Positions 45,700 to 57,193 of a DNA stretch of 64,000 nucleotides are shown in pieces; position 1 is the stretch's first letter; each line of letters begins with the position of its first letter. The translations under genes and the position numbers were made by a program. The stretch spans positions 1-64,000 of the forward strand of contig CAMXCT020001637.1 in assembly GCA_947184155.2 (NCBI GenBank), in the 5' to 3' direction. The notes beneath the pieces are model-generated. The model made no database searches and was not told where the DNA came from. It saw only the letters and a program-made list of their open reading frames with translations. This DNA comes from Cladocopium goreaui (Eukaryota > Sar > Dinophyceae > Suessiales > Symbiodiniaceae).

Positions 45700-45997
45700 C
45701 AAACGGTCGTACAATGCTAGTGACTTATGTGTTGCAGGAAGAAATGGATGCATTTCAGCGGGTTGGCTCAATGTAGCGCCTTACAACTGTCATGTGACTT
45801 TGAAGTGTAACATGTCAATACAGATGCATCACAATGTTGTGACAATGGAGTGTCAACATATCTTCTTTGTTCTGTGCCTTTTCAAGTTGCCCCACCCTCA
45901 TGCCACCCTCTGGCACTTGGCAACGCACAGAACGTCCAAATGCTTGTCGTCGATCTTGTCTCATAGCCAACCCTTAGCTTGAAGAGCAGGCCACAGT

Positions 45998-46156
45998 GGC
46001 CACAGTTGCATCCCATCATTGCAAAAAGGCGTGAGCGTGTTGGACTCAGTTTGTCTACATGTTGCTTGTCGTGCATTCACTCAGATCAGCTTGTTTCAAT
46101 GCATTCACCGTGTCTTCATCTTGCGCTTGGCCACCACCGGTTCCAAGACCCACAAT
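45998..46156. repeat. 156-bp direct repeat, copy 2
   Basis: Second copy, offset 454 bp, three bases longer. Between the copies (45700-45997) no gene is seen. Confidence 0.88.
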
Positions 46157-47363
46157 GGAATGATTTTTTTCCATCGCCAACGTTCCGACACTTGTAAATC
46201 ATGATGGCAGGCCTTTACGGCACATGCGCACAAATGCATGGACCAAAATATTCACCGGCATGAGAACTATTCAACGTCATACAAACACAACTTGTTCCAC
46301 AAAAATGTCGGCTTTTGCAGAATCCTCTCTATGACACACAACCGTAACAAACGCTTCAGATGTTCAAAACCGCCATCGTGTTTCCGAACCTTTGTAGCGG
46401 AACAATTTCCCAACTTTGATTTCCCTGTCAGCACTCATCTACTCATCTCGCAGGGAAAAACCTCACAAATGGATCCCATCCCAGTGCTTGTGTTGTTTAT
46501 CGATTCGTGAACAAATTAGCCGCATACATAGCAACCTTTCTCTAAAGAATCAACAGGTCGATTTTTTTCTGAAATTTTGGTGTCTTGAACATATGACATC
46601 ATTTGCACATTCCAAAAATGGCAGGATTTTGTCGTTATGTGCATACAAACCTGGTAGCCGGTTCTTTGGAAATACTATGAACAAAATGTGTTTCCAGCAA
46701 CATCATGTGCCACAGGGGCTCAAGCGAATGGAACCATTTAGTCTTTTGCTGTTCAGCATTCATTTATTAATTGCAAATTCACTGTCTGCGTGGAATGTCC
46801 TGGATGCAATTTGAACATGATAGCGGGTCATAATGGATAAAACTCAGAGCAAATCGTGGCGATGTTACTGTATGTTTTGTACTTTGTAGAAAATTGCACC
46901 CTTTGTTTCAAACCCGCACAAAACGTCCAAAATTGATTGATGATGACTTGCCCGCGGAATGATCATCCAAGTCATGCGTTCCAAAATTTCGAATACGGTA
47001 CAGGTGAGTGGGTCTGACGAAACATGTTTGGCACCAAAATTGTCGTTTGAGTCCGCTGGTGGAAAGAAAGGTGCCGCTTTCTTCAACCACAACCTACAGC
47101 TGACAACGTCACACCCCATCGTCAGAAATAGGCAAATGGACCGATTATTTTTTGATTGTGAACCTGAAATTTGGTGAGGCATGGATTGGCATACACGCTT
47201 AACCAAATATGAACCGACAATATCGACAATGCAATCACGCAAAACCGAATGCAACTTGTAGTTTTGAGAAGCACTCGCGACTTGTTGCGATAGCGTATTG
47301 GTTGGTACTTCTTTTTCCCGAGAGCGCCTGCGAAGGGTTCTTCGTAAAAAAGCAGCCGTTATA
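46157..47363. other. No gene recognised
   Basis: Only short ORFs with no recognisable domain, conserved motif or repeat. Moderately AT-rich in parts (46500-46850). Probably decayed repeat or intergenic DNA. Confidence 0.4.
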
Positions 47364-47980
47364 CTAGATCTTCACTCCTTCACATCTGCTGATCTAGATC
47401 TTCACTCCTTCACATCTGCTGATCTAGATCTTCACTCCTTCACATCTGCGGATCTGGATCTTCACTCCTTCACATCTGCTGATCTAGATCTTCACTCCTG
47501 CACATCTGCTGATCTAGATCTTCACTCCTTCACATTCTCACTCTTCACACCTGCAGATCTAGATCTTCACACCTTCACATCTGCTGATCTAGATCTTCAC
47601 TCCTTCACATCTGCTGATCTAGATCTTCACTCCTTCACATCTGCAGATCTAGATCTTCACTCCTTCACATCTGCAGATCTAGATCTTCACACCCTCACAC
47701 CTGCAGATCTAGATCTTCACACCCTCACACCTGCAGATCTAGATCTTCACACCCTCACATCTGCAGATCTACATCTTCACACCCTCACATCTGCCGATCT
47801 AGATCTTCACACCTTCACATCTGCAGATCTAGATCTTCACACCCTCACATCTGCAGATCTAGATCTTCATACCCTCACACCTGCAGATCTAGATCTTCAC
47901 ACCCTCACACCTGCAGATCTAGATCTTCACACTCTCACATCTGCCGATCTAAATCTTCACACCTTCACATCTGCAGATCT
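47364..47980. repeat. 30-bp minisatellite
   Basis: About 20 units of CTAGATCTTCACTCCTTCAC+ATCTGCTGAT, drifting to ACACC(C/T)TCACA and CTGCAGAT variants from left to right. One unit near 47535 is irregular. The multiple-of-three unit leaves a long artificial plus-strand frame (LDLHSFTSAD repeats). Confidence 0.95.
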
Positions 47981-48042
47981 CCTCTTGCTCTTCTTCTATT
48001 CTCTCTTAAGGCGGGGGCGGTGCCGCCGGAGCGCCACGAAAC

Positions 48043-48348
48043 GCAACCCTTTCGCACGAAATGGGCGTTGGACGCCAAAAACTGAGGTAAAATTGCGATT
48101 TTACTTTGTCCATTGCAACCCTTTCGCACGAAATGGACGTTGGACGCCAAAAACTGAGGAAAAGTTGCGACTTTGAAGCGTCGCGCGCAACCCTTTCGCA
48201 CGAAATGGACGTTGGACGTCAAAAACTGATGAAAAATTGCGAGTTTACTTAGTCCCGCGCAACCCTTACGCACGAAATGGACGTTGGACGTCAAAAACTG
48301 AGGAAAAATTGCGACTTTGAGTTGTCAATCGCAACCCTTACGCACGAA
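48043..48348. repeat. 72-bp satellite running into the assembly gap
   Basis: Units start at 48043, 48115, 48187, 48259 and 48331 (GCAACCCTTTCGCACGAAAT...). The last is cut by the N run. The first half of the unit is better conserved than the second. Confidence 0.95.
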
Positions 48349-48448
48349 NNNNNNNNNNNNNNNNNNNNNNNNNNNNNNNNNNNNNNNNNNNNNNNNNNNN
48401 NNNNNNNNNNNNNNNNNNNNNNNNNNNNNNNNNNNNNNNNNNNNNNNN
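48349..48448. other. Assembly gap of exactly 100 N
   Basis: A conventional scaffold gap of unknown true size, with one satellite on the left and a different one on the right. Confidence 0.98.
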
Positions 48449-50570
48449 TCTGTGTGTAAAAGGCTCTGTGTGTAAAAGCGTCTGTGTGTAAAAGCATCTG
48501 TGTGTAAAAGAGCCTATGTGTAAAAAGCGTTTGTGTGTAAAAGTCTCTGTGTGTAAAAGCGTCTGTGTGTAAAAGCGTCTGTGTGTAAAAGCGTCTGTGT
48601 GTAAAAGCGTCTGTGTGTAAAAGCGCCTGTGTGTAAAAGCGCCTGTGTGTAAAAGCTTCTGTGTGTAAAAGCCTCTGTGTGTGAAAGTGTTGTGTGTAAA
48701 AGTGTCTGTGTGTAAAAGCGTCTGTGTGTAAAAGCGCCTGTGTGTAAAAGTCTCTGTGTGCAAAAGCATCTGTGTGTAAAAGCGTCTGTGTGTAAAAGAG
48801 TCTGTATGTAAAAGGGTCTGTGTGTAAAGCGTCTGTGTGTAAAAGGGTCTGTGTGTAAAGCGTCTGTGTGTAAAAGTGTTTGTGTGTAAAAGCTTCTGCG
48901 TGTAAAAGCGTCTGTGTGTAAAAGCGTCTGTGTGTAAAAGCGTCTGTGTGTAAAAGCGTCTGTGTGTAAAAGCGTCTGTGTGTAAAAGCGTCTGTGTGTA
49001 AAAGCGTCTGTGTGTAAAAGCGCCTGTGTGTAAAAGCTCTGTGTGTAAAAGCCTCTGTGTGTAAAAGCTGTGTATAAAAGCTAAAAGCTTCTGTGTGTAA
49101 AAGCCTCTGTGTGTGAAAGTGTTGTGTGTAAAAGCGTCTGTGTGTAAAAGCGTCTGTGTAAAAGCGTCTGTGTGTAAAAGCGTCTGTGTGTAAAAGCGTC
49201 TGTGTGTAAAAGCTTCTGTGTGTAAAAGCCCTGTGTGTAAAAGCTTCTGTGTGTAAAAGCGTCAGTGTGTGTAAAAGCGTCTGTGTGTAAAAGCGTCTGT
49301 GTGTAAAAGTGTCTGTGTGTCAAAGCGGCTGTGTGTGAAAGTGTCTGTATGTAAAAGCGACTGTGTGTAAAAGCGTCTGTGTGTAAAAGTGTTTGTGTGT
49401 AAAAGTGTTTGTGTGTAAAAGCGTCTGTGTCTAAAAGCTTCTGTGTGTAAAAGCGTCTGTGTGTAAAAGCTTCTGTGTGTAAAAGTGTCTGTGTGTCAAA
49501 GCGGCTGTGTGTGAAAGCGTCTGTGTGTAAAAGCGTCTGTGTGTAAAAGCGCCTGTGTGTAAAAGTCTCTGTGTGCAAAAGCATCTGTGTGTAAAAGCGT
49601 CTGTGTGTAAAAGAGTCTGTATGTAAAAGGGTCTGTGTGTAAAGCGTCTGTGTGTAAAAGGGTCTGTGTGTAAAGCGTCTGTGTGTAAAAGTGTTTGTGT
49701 GTAAAAGCTTCTGCGTGTAAAAGCTTCTGAGTGTAAAAGCCTCTGTGTGTAAAAGCGTCTGTGTGTAAAAGCGTCTGAATGTAAAAGCGTCTGTGTGTAA
49801 AAGCGTCTGTGTGTAAAAGCGTCTGCGTGTAAAAGTCTCTGTGTGTAAAAGCTTCTGTGTGTAAAAGCGTCTGCGTGTAAAAGTCTCTGTGTGTAAAAGC
49901 GTTTGTGTGTAAAAACGTTTGTGTGTAAAAGCGTCTGTGTGTAAAAGCGTCTGTGTGTAAAATCGTCTGTATGTAAAAGGGTCTCTGTGTAAAAGCGTCT
50001 GTGTGTAAAAGCGTTTGTGTGTAAAAGTCTCTGTCTGTAGAAGCGTCTGTGTGTAAAAGCTCCTGTGTGTAAGAGTGTTTGTGTGTAAAAGCGTCTGTGT
50101 GTAAAAGTGTTTGTGTGGAAAAGGGTTTGTATGTAAAAGCGTCTGTGTGTAAAAGCTTCTGTGTGTAAAAGTCTCTGTGTGTAAAAGTGTTTGTGTGTAA
50201 AAGTGTTTGTGTGTAAAAGCGTCTGTGTGTAAAAGCGTCTGTGTGTAAAAGCGTCTGTGTGTAAAAGCGTCTGTGTGTAAAAGTCTCTGTGTGTAAAAGC
50301 GTCTGTGTGTAAAAGCGTCTGTGTGAAAAAGCGTCTGTGTGTAAAAATATTTGTGTGTAAAAGTGTTGGTGTGTAAAAGTGTCTGTGTGTAAAAGCGTCT
50401 GTGTGTAAACGTGTTTGTGTGTAAAAGTCTCTGTGTGTATTTGCGTCTGTGTGTAAAAGCGTCTGTGTGTAAAAGCTCTGTGTGTAAAAGCGTCCGTGTG
50501 TAAAAGCCTCTCTGTGTATAATAAAAGCGTCTGTCTGTAAACAGTTCTGTGTGTAAAAGCGTCTGTCTGC
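48449..50570. repeat. 16-bp satellite array with higher-order duplication
   Basis: About 130 copies of GCGTCTGTGTGTAAAA with variants. No stop codon exists in any minus-strand frame of the unit, giving long false ORFs. Occasional 15-bp units occur. A stretch of about 200 bp with the same order of variants (CAAAAGCATC, then GAGTCTGTATG, then GGGTCTGTGTGTAAAG twice) occurs near 48711-48908 and again near 49526-49723, offset 815 bp. Confidence 0.95.
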
Positions 50571-50833
50571 AACTTTACGAAAGATACGATGCAAACTATT
50601 GTATTGTACTTGTAATATATTGTTTTGAAACTACTCTTCTCGTCTGCCTATAATACATCTTCAATATATTGTCTTGTAATTTAGTGTCTCCATACTAGCA
50701 ACAGAAGACTTTGCTCGTCTACGCTCTCGGGCCATCCGTCGTCTAGTATTTTTTCCGTCGTTGGTTTGTTTTGTGCGCGATGTTAGTTTTTGCCATGAAT
50801 GATGTTTTGTTTGTTTGTGTTTATGCCATTCAG

Positions 50834-51627
50834 GAAAAACTGTGTGCTGATCCACTTTGACGCGGACCTTGCCTCAGAAGCCCATGCCCGTCCCAACTAC
50901 CGCCCGCCACCGATGACGGAAACCCTGGCGAAGAAATTGATTTGGGGAGCTCTCAGCGGCCGCGGAGCCGTGCCCATTGGAAAAAACACGGAGGCCGATG
51001 TCCCCATTCAAGGGGACGTCTTTTGCATATTGGACGGGGGCCGTGACAGCGCCATGCTGATGAGCCCCTTCAAGCAAGGCAAAGGCAAGCTCACCGGTTA
51101 AAGACGTGTGATGTTGTCATTTTAAAAATATATATTGCCTAAATTGGCTTTTTCTATATAGTTGTTTTGCATGAAGGAATTTGTTCTTTTCCAAAACGTA
51201 CAGCTGCAAAGTTGCAGGTGGCCACATCCCGCACTACATCGAGATCAAGGACGTTCACTGCATGATCAGTGAGGACTCGATGAGGGAGAAGAAGCAGCGC
51301 AACAAGACGGCCATCAACCAGGTCATCAAGATGAGACTGCTCAGCTCCGAACCTTTGGAAAAGATCTTGCCCGAGAGAAAACGCGGCAAATACCCAGGGA
51401 CGACAAAGGGCAATGTCATTGGGTACATCGGGCTCTCACCAACCAGTGACATTTGGAAAGCTACCGTTGAAGAAAAGGCCGCGATGTATGGCCCAAGGGT
51501 CATTGGCTCAGACGCGGCTGCAGCAGAAGATGAAATCGGAGAAGCTGAGACGGAGAAGCAGCAGCCCAGGAAACCCACCAGCTATGAACCCTTCAACTTC
51601 AACTTTTTGCCTCGGACCTTCTATGCA
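50834..51627 (+). CDS. Exons 1-2 of the methyltransferase gene (unrecognised N-terminal domain)
   Basis: Two exons split by an intron at 51097-51217. The product includes LIHFDADLASEAHARPNYR, GDVFCILDGGRDSAMLMSPF, GHIPHYIEIKDVHCM and YPGTTKGNVIGYIGL, then an acidic AAAAEDEIGEAETE stretch and NFNFLPRTFYA. No catalytic motif. The layout (HFD...RPP...VFDGG...LxPFxxxxGK, then PGTTxGNVIG, then a DLTPG exon) looks like a multi-copy dinoflagellate gene family from memory, which I cannot check here. Confidence 0.55.
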
Positions 51628-54465
51628 GATTGTTTGGCAACATACTCGGTGGTGTCTTGGCTAGTTTAATTGGGTGCGGCTTTTTCAATGTATGTGTATA
51701 TACACCTTGTTATTGTGGTCGATGAGTTTTTTCAATGAATGCAGCATTCGTTAAGTGATAAGTGTATATGATATGTATTAAATCCTGCTATTTGTGTTCA
51801 AACTGCTGGTGGTTCTTGTTTTTGTTTGAGTTTGTCATGATCAATGATCCGCCCATTCTGCTGAGGTCGCTGTGTTGGATCTTACTCCGGGCCAAGGGGA
51901 GTTGTGCCGTGCAGCCGTGGAGAAGCGAATCCCTTACCTGGGGATCACTATGACTTCGCTGCATGGCGACCGCCTGCGCGAGCAGCTCACGCAATGGCTT
52001 CAGAAGCAGTCGCCCGCATTATTTAATACATTTTTTGGATGTTATATTTGTTATTATCATTATTATGGTTTCATCTGTTCGTACCATACCTCCGTTAACA
52101 ATATTGTCGCATTGTTAGTTTTTTTCCCGGTTCTTTCTTTTGGATCCTAATTTGCCGAATTTGAAATTCTATCAAGCATTGTTGAGGATGACCACGGAGG
52201 GGTCCAGCTTTTACAGTCCGGAATGGGTTCCCGCTGGAGAGAAGAAGAGAAAGAATGAAGGCGAGGATGGCAATGATGAATCTGGCAAGAAGCCCAAGCC
52301 GAAGACTGAGGCGAAGCCAAAACCTCAGAACAAGCCCAAGCAGCCCAAGCAGAAAGTGATCGTCGATTCGGACGATGACTCCAAGTCCGAGTGAGTGAGG
52401 CTGGTTCGGGGTTTGGATTCTTAGGCCAAGTACGGCCATTTTGGCACTTGGATGATTTTGGATGGAGCCTGACAAGCTGGCGGGGGAGCCGGCAGCAGGC
52501 AGCAGCACCAGGCAAAAAAATGGCATTGGACTTTCGCAGGGCAGCAGTTGGAGTTGGAGTTTAGCAGCCTTGCAGTGTTATTTCACGACAATGTTCAAGT
52601 CATTGGTTTGGTTCATCATGCAAGCTTCTGCTCAAGCTACTTTAGTCATCAACCATGATATATTTAACTAGCTCAACCAAGAAAGCATCATCAAACATGA
52701 TTTTACACACGCATATGCGCACTTACGCACATGTATGTGATTATATATTTATAGTCGTGGGAGAGACAGACTTCAGTTGAACAGATCAAACAACAAGACT
52801 TTGTGACAGCAAGTCAAAACCCGCCGGACCGACGATGATGGATGACCTGGACTTTGACAACAGCGCTACCCAAAAAAGAATGCAAGTGAAGAAGCGGAAA
52901 GCTTCGGAATCCAGTCCAGCGAAATCCAGAAATCCAAAGCCTGCGAACAATGACAAAGTGCCTGTTAAGCAGAAGCCGGAGACGCCCTGCAAAAAACCAG
53001 CAACGAATAGAACGAAACAAGCAAAGAAAGAGGCAAAAAGTGAGAAGCAGAATCAGAAGGCTGCCGAAGGGATCTTTGCAGAATTGGTTGAACTGTCCGC
53101 CCAACATCGTGACCTCATGCCCCCAAACACCATGGAGGGACAACCGATCAGAGCCTTGGATGTTTTGCTTGCGCGTTTCTCTGATGCGTGTTAAGTCATT
53201 TTTTGGTGTTATTTTCAATTTTCGTTGTTTGTCGTGCGTTTGTCATCAGGACTTGGGAGCGATTGCTGTGGTCTCAGCAGCGACTTTCTCGCTCTCAAGC
53301 TGTGCGGCATTCAAGTTGAGACCAAGTTCATGTCTGAAGTGGACGATTCAAAAATATCTATGAGCAAGGCAATGCATGCGAGATATGGATGTTCCCCGCA
53401 AGTCCACGGAGACATCACGCTGAGAAACCCCAAGGACATGGACCAAGTCGACCTGTTCGTGAGCGGGGCGCCTTGCCCAGCATATTCTACAGCAGGTCTG
53501 AAGAAGGGCATCAAAGACCTTCGGGGTTGCGTCATACTTCATAGCCTGAAATATATTGTCCTACGCCGCCCCGCCGTTGCCTGCCTCGAAAACGTGAAAG
53601 GTATGACTCACAAAAGCCACAAGCAGGTGCTTGACAAGATCATCGAAGTGCTCAAGTCGTGCAATTACAAGGTGACTGCTGCCATCCTCAATACCGCAGA
53701 CCACGGTATCCCACAGAACCGGGAGAGGCTCTACTTGGTGGCAGTGCATCGCAGCAAATTGGACAAGACAAGGGGCAATTTCAAATTCCCAGGCCCCGTT
53801 ACTATGCCAAAACTGAAACGGTTCCTTGTGCACAAGTGCCAGCAGGCAAGCGAACTCTCGGAAAGGGAGCGCGGCATGGTCAAGGCATTGAGACAGAAGA
53901 TTGGCATTGCCAGACCAGAGAAGTTGGAGGATGAAGTTGTCATGGACATTGGAGCTACGATGCAATTTGCGAACGTCATGAATGGAGTCAGTCCATGCTT
54001 GACAAAAACGAAGCTCAATTGTCAAAGATAAGTTTTTTTTTGCTGATGGATGTTTGATCTATGTTGATTCTAGGGGCCATGGTTGAATAATTTGAGATTT
54101 TGTGTAGTTCGTCAGTCTTGTTTGATTTGCTAAGGAGAAGCGCGTCTGGGGGCTACTACCTCTACACATCCCAAAGGTTTATGAACGTCTACGAGATTGG
54201 TGGTCTTCAGGGATGGCCAAAAAGTTGGGTTGACCAGCTACTGGAGGTCCAGCCCAAGTCGAAAGTTGGAGCCGGATTTGGAGATGCAATGAGTTTGAAC
54301 ATACTCATGAGGATTTTGCCAAGGGCATGTCATGCAGCAGGTTTGGTACCACCTTGCGCAGATGTCTGGGAAAGCATTCCTGAGAGAGGCCTGGGCCTGT
54401 TGCCTGGCTCGCTATATGAAAGGGAGAATCCGATGGACCCCAGATTGCAGCCCATATGGGTTTGA
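50834..54465 (+). CDS. Multi-exon gene: SAM-binding-like module plus C5-cytosine DNA methyltransferase
   Basis: Approximate exons: 50834-51096, 51218-51627, 51866-52008, 52187-52390, 52810-53187, 53259-54025, 54135-54465. They were chosen because frames join: LTG|GHIPHYIEI, LQKQ|MTTEGS, SKSD|KSKPAG, SDA|DCCGLSS. The last two exons are a C5 methyltransferase, which would transfer methyl from SAM to C5 of cytosine in nuclear DNA; earlier exons add an unrecognised domain, a TPGQGE module and a charged linker. Exon 1 is preceded by a T-rich tract and AG, so the start codon is upstream, possibly in or beyond the satellite. Donors GT (GTTAAA, GTCGCC, GTGAGT, GTGTTA) and at least one non-GT (after 51627 and after 54025) are needed; such donors are known in dinoflagellates. 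Confidence 0.65.
51866..52008 (+). CDS. Exon 3: SAM-binding-like DLTPGQGE module
   Basis: Acceptor CTGAG|GTCGCT, donor CA|GTCGCC. It encodes VAVLDLTPGQGELCRAAV and PYLGITMTSLHGDRLREQL. The hydrophobic strand, D-x-T-P-G-x-G loop and following helix resemble motif I of class I methyltransferases (nucleotide part of the SAM site), separate from the C5 domain downstream. Confidence 0.6.
52187..53187 (+). CDS. Exons 4-5: lysine-rich linker
   Basis: Exon 4 (52187-52390) ends at a consensus GTGAGT donor. Exon 5 (52810-53187) starts after GACAG, and the join is in frame. Composition is Lys/Pro/Glu-rich (KKPKPKTEAKPKPQNKPKQP, VIVDSDDDSKS, VKKRKASES), suggesting a nuclear, nucleic-acid-binding linker. 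It ends with a short globular piece (GIFAELVELSAQHRDLMPPN) just before the methyltransferase exon. The intervening 420 bp (52391-52809) has no coding sign. Confidence 0.6.
53259..54465 (+). CDS. Exons 6-7: C5-cytosine methyltransferase catalytic domain
   Basis: Exon 6 has motif I-like CCGLSSDFLALKLCGI...MSEVDD, motif IV VSGAPCPAYST with the catalytic Cys (about 53460-53495), motif VI ACLENVKGM (about 53580-53605) and motif VIII DHGIPQNRERLYLVAV (about 53700-53748). Exon 7 (after CTAAG, 54135) has motif IX/target-region end RFMNVYEIGGLQGWP and motif X-like GAGFGDAMSLNIL, and ends at TGA 54463-54465. All key residues (PC, ENV, QxRxR) are present. The target recognition region between VIII and IX is short (about 130 residues). 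The start of exon 6 could instead be 53250, but that gives a stop at the join. Confidence 0.8.
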
Positions 54466-56675
54466 TTTGGTAGCTGTCTTCATATCGTTGACATCTTGGC
54501 AGTGACAACGGCGGCGATGGAAAAAATGGCAGAAAGAAATTGGATGGGACGGGTCATTTTGAACCGAACATCATTGGGCATGTTCAAAGTTCGAAGCTTT
54601 GTTGGATGACATGTGTTGGTCACTGTTGCAGCTTAGCAGTCTCTTGGAACTTGCAGGTTTTATCGGCTCATTCAAGCACAACTGGATTTCGCAGAGTTAG
54701 AGCCATGGATTCACAGAAGATTCATGATGATCTTGAGTTCTTGGGGTGCGAGAAGATTTGCCTCTCATGCTGGTTGAACTGCATTGGCTGGTGGATAGCG
54801 GATGATGAGAAACCTGGAAAACTACTTAAATTGTTTATCTTCGTTCGCAAAAGTTTTGCTTGTTTTTCTGGAAGCTATCAGCGTTACTATGTATAGTTGT
54901 GGAAACATTTGATCATTTGATTCAATTCATTTTAGTGGTTCTGAGGAAGACAATGCGTGCACTCGCCTGCATCAGCAAGGATTGTTTGTGCGACGAAAGA
55001 AGCATTGCAGAGATCGAGAAGCTGGAGATCGAGAAGCTGGAGAAGAAGAACTCGTCTGAGATGAAGAACCGCTGAGATCATAACTTTTGAATCCTTGGAA
55101 GACTAAGATATCTTTCCAGTACAGTACCATTAGACAACAGGTCCATGGGGTATCACCAATCGCGGCCTGCAAGCATAGAAAAAACTGCAGCTCGTCGTGC
55201 GCACCTGTCATGCACTTGTAAGTCGCAATACCTTGGTTCAATGGGGCCAGGCCCGGCTAAGCCCGACTACTGGTCGGGCTTGGCTAGGCACTGGTGGATC
55301 ATAGTTTTTGAACGTTTGGAACTCGCTTGAAACTTTGTCGGGACTGCTGTGTGGTGAGTGGTAAGTGACATGCTGGTCTTGCGGGTACAACTGGTTTCTT
55401 CGCTTGCAGCTGTTCCGGGTTTACTCATGCTTACTCGACTGACCTCAGTTCGCTCAGTTCCGTTCCTCTGCTGATGCAGCCATGCCAAATGACAATGAAG
55501 CGCTGTCAGCAGCAGGCTCAACAGTATTATTCAGGGAGTGGCGTGTATCCCCAAATATCCTCAAGATGTCTAACAATAAAATGAACGCAGTCACACTGAA
55601 ACCACAAAGCAATAAGTCAGATGATTCCTCTTTAAGTTACTATTGTTTGTTTTGTAAATTTGCACACGACGACTGTTGGGATTTCCTGGTAGGGAGAAAA
55701 CCCCAGTTGGATCAATCATTATCTTGTTACTTGTGCTTTTCTAGGACGACCCGTACTTGTTTCAATTCACCCGATTCGCCCTTATGGCAGGACGCTCACT
55801 GACTGATATCTACTGAGACGTTGGCCCACACTGACGGGATTATTTTAGCGCACGGCCACGGATGCCAAGTTGAATCTTTATTCCCGACCTCAACCTCAAC
55901 CTCAAACTATGATTTCTTACATCCGGCTGATTCAACTTGCGCAGCTTAATTTCGAGCCCGTCTTTGCCTGGGTCCATTCACTGCAATTTCTTTATCGGAA
56001 GTTTGTTTGTCGTAACTCTATGCGGGTGTTTTTATTAGAACCATTGGCTGGGGTTTGGAAAGTTATGTGTCCACGACAATCACCATAGGAAAACCAGGAA
56101 ACTTGAATGGGGAGGGCAATTTTGTCCAGAAAATTCCAGGTCGGTGGACACACCGACGCGCCGCAATGGCTGAATTGACACATTGACCTGACAGCTGGCT
56201 AACCTGACTGAGCCTAAGGGAGTGTCCTAGTGTCCGCTAAAATCAACCTTTGGATCTTGCTTTAAGTTGGTTATCTACTGTTATTTGTGTATATTATATA
56301 TGACAAAAAATATGTTTGATATAATATACATATGTAATTTATATAATATATATATATTATTATAGACGACGTTTTATTGTTGAAGCTTTAGCTCCTCTCC
56401 CACGCACGACAATTCTTGAAAAATACTTTGTAAATTTCAAAACGATTTTTTAATCTGCTTACTCACATCATCACAGCTTTATTAAAAGGCAAGCAACAAA
56501 TAAAAACAAAAAATAAAAATAATGACAATTAGATTGACTGAAGAATCTGGAATCAATTGAACAATTTGTGTTTTTACACAGCTGCTGCTACTCAGTGAAA
56601 CAAAACGACTTGACAAAGGAAAAATACGGCTGATAACCCTGAAACATCTTTAACCGCTGATTTAAACAATATCCC
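54466..56675. other. Mostly non-coding stretch with one possible terminal exon
   Basis: No domain recognised. A possible last exon lies at 54980-55075 (CAGCAAG|GATTGT), encoding a Glu/Lys coiled stretch (IEKLEIEKLEKKN) and ending in TGA; it could belong to the methyltransferase gene if 54463 is read through a splice. 56285-56365 is very AT-rich with TA runs. The rest shows nothing. Confidence 0.35.
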
Positions 56676-57170
56676 ATGTATCTTTTTCTGCCTGAGGGAG
56701 GCCACAGGGATCAGGGAGGCCAAGGGCAACCAGGGCAACCAATATACAGAGGCAAGAATTGTGCAGCGCTTCAGAAACTATGGCAGCCTGCAGAAACCCA
56801 TATCGCCCAGTTGGAACTCTCGATGGTGCTCTGCGCTTTGGTCGAAAGGCCTGACCTGTTTCGAAATCGACACGGCCTCTGGTTTTTGGACAATGTCGCC
56901 GCCGTCATGACGCTAGTGAGAGGACGTTCTAGCAATGCCGACTTAGCAAAGCTAGGTCATTTGATCCACTTAGCTCTGTTTGCACTGCGAGCCCAGGGTT
57001 ACTGGGAGTACGTCCAGAGCAAGAGCAACTGGGCTGATGACATCAGTCGACTTGGAGTCGACGACCCGTGGTGGCGATGCCATGGATTCGAATTTTATGC
57101 GTCGTATCTCCCTACCATCTTTTTCCAGCTGCCTTTTGTTGCTGTCATTCTCACCTTTGAATTCCTTTAG
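56676..57170 (+). pseudogene. RNase H-like end of a retroelement polyprotein
   Basis: Open plus-strand frame with HIAQLELSMVLCALV (Glu), LWFLDNVAAVMTLVRG (Asp), ALFALRAQGYWEYV and SNWADDISRLG (Asp). This is the second half of an RNase H fold as found at the C-terminus of retroelement RTs. The first strand with its Asp and all of RT are missing. It resembles in type, but not in sequence, the RNase H at 45042-45543. Followed within 25 bp by the 211-bp direct repeat. Confidence 0.6.
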
Positions 57171-57193
57171 TGCTTTGGGAAGTTTAGTGCATT

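Noticed and set aside
47298-48176. 292-codon plus-strand ORF with LDLHSFTSAD repeats
   Set aside because: It is the 30-bp minisatellite read in frame; composition and drift match DNA repeat evolution, not a protein.
47364-48348. CRISPR-like array impression
   Set aside because: Units are contiguous without unique spacers, and the context is eukaryotic.
49431-50594. 387-codon and other long minus-strand ORFs over the 16-bp array
   Set aside because: The 16-bp unit has no minus-strand stop in any frame, so the ORFs follow from the repeat; no start context or non-repeat sequence.
53250-53258. Exon 6 of the methyltransferase starting right after CATCAG (53250)
   Set aside because: Although it has a better pyrimidine tract, with the GT donor at 53190 it makes TGA at the join; GGGAG|CGAT with donor GTGTTA keeps the frame.
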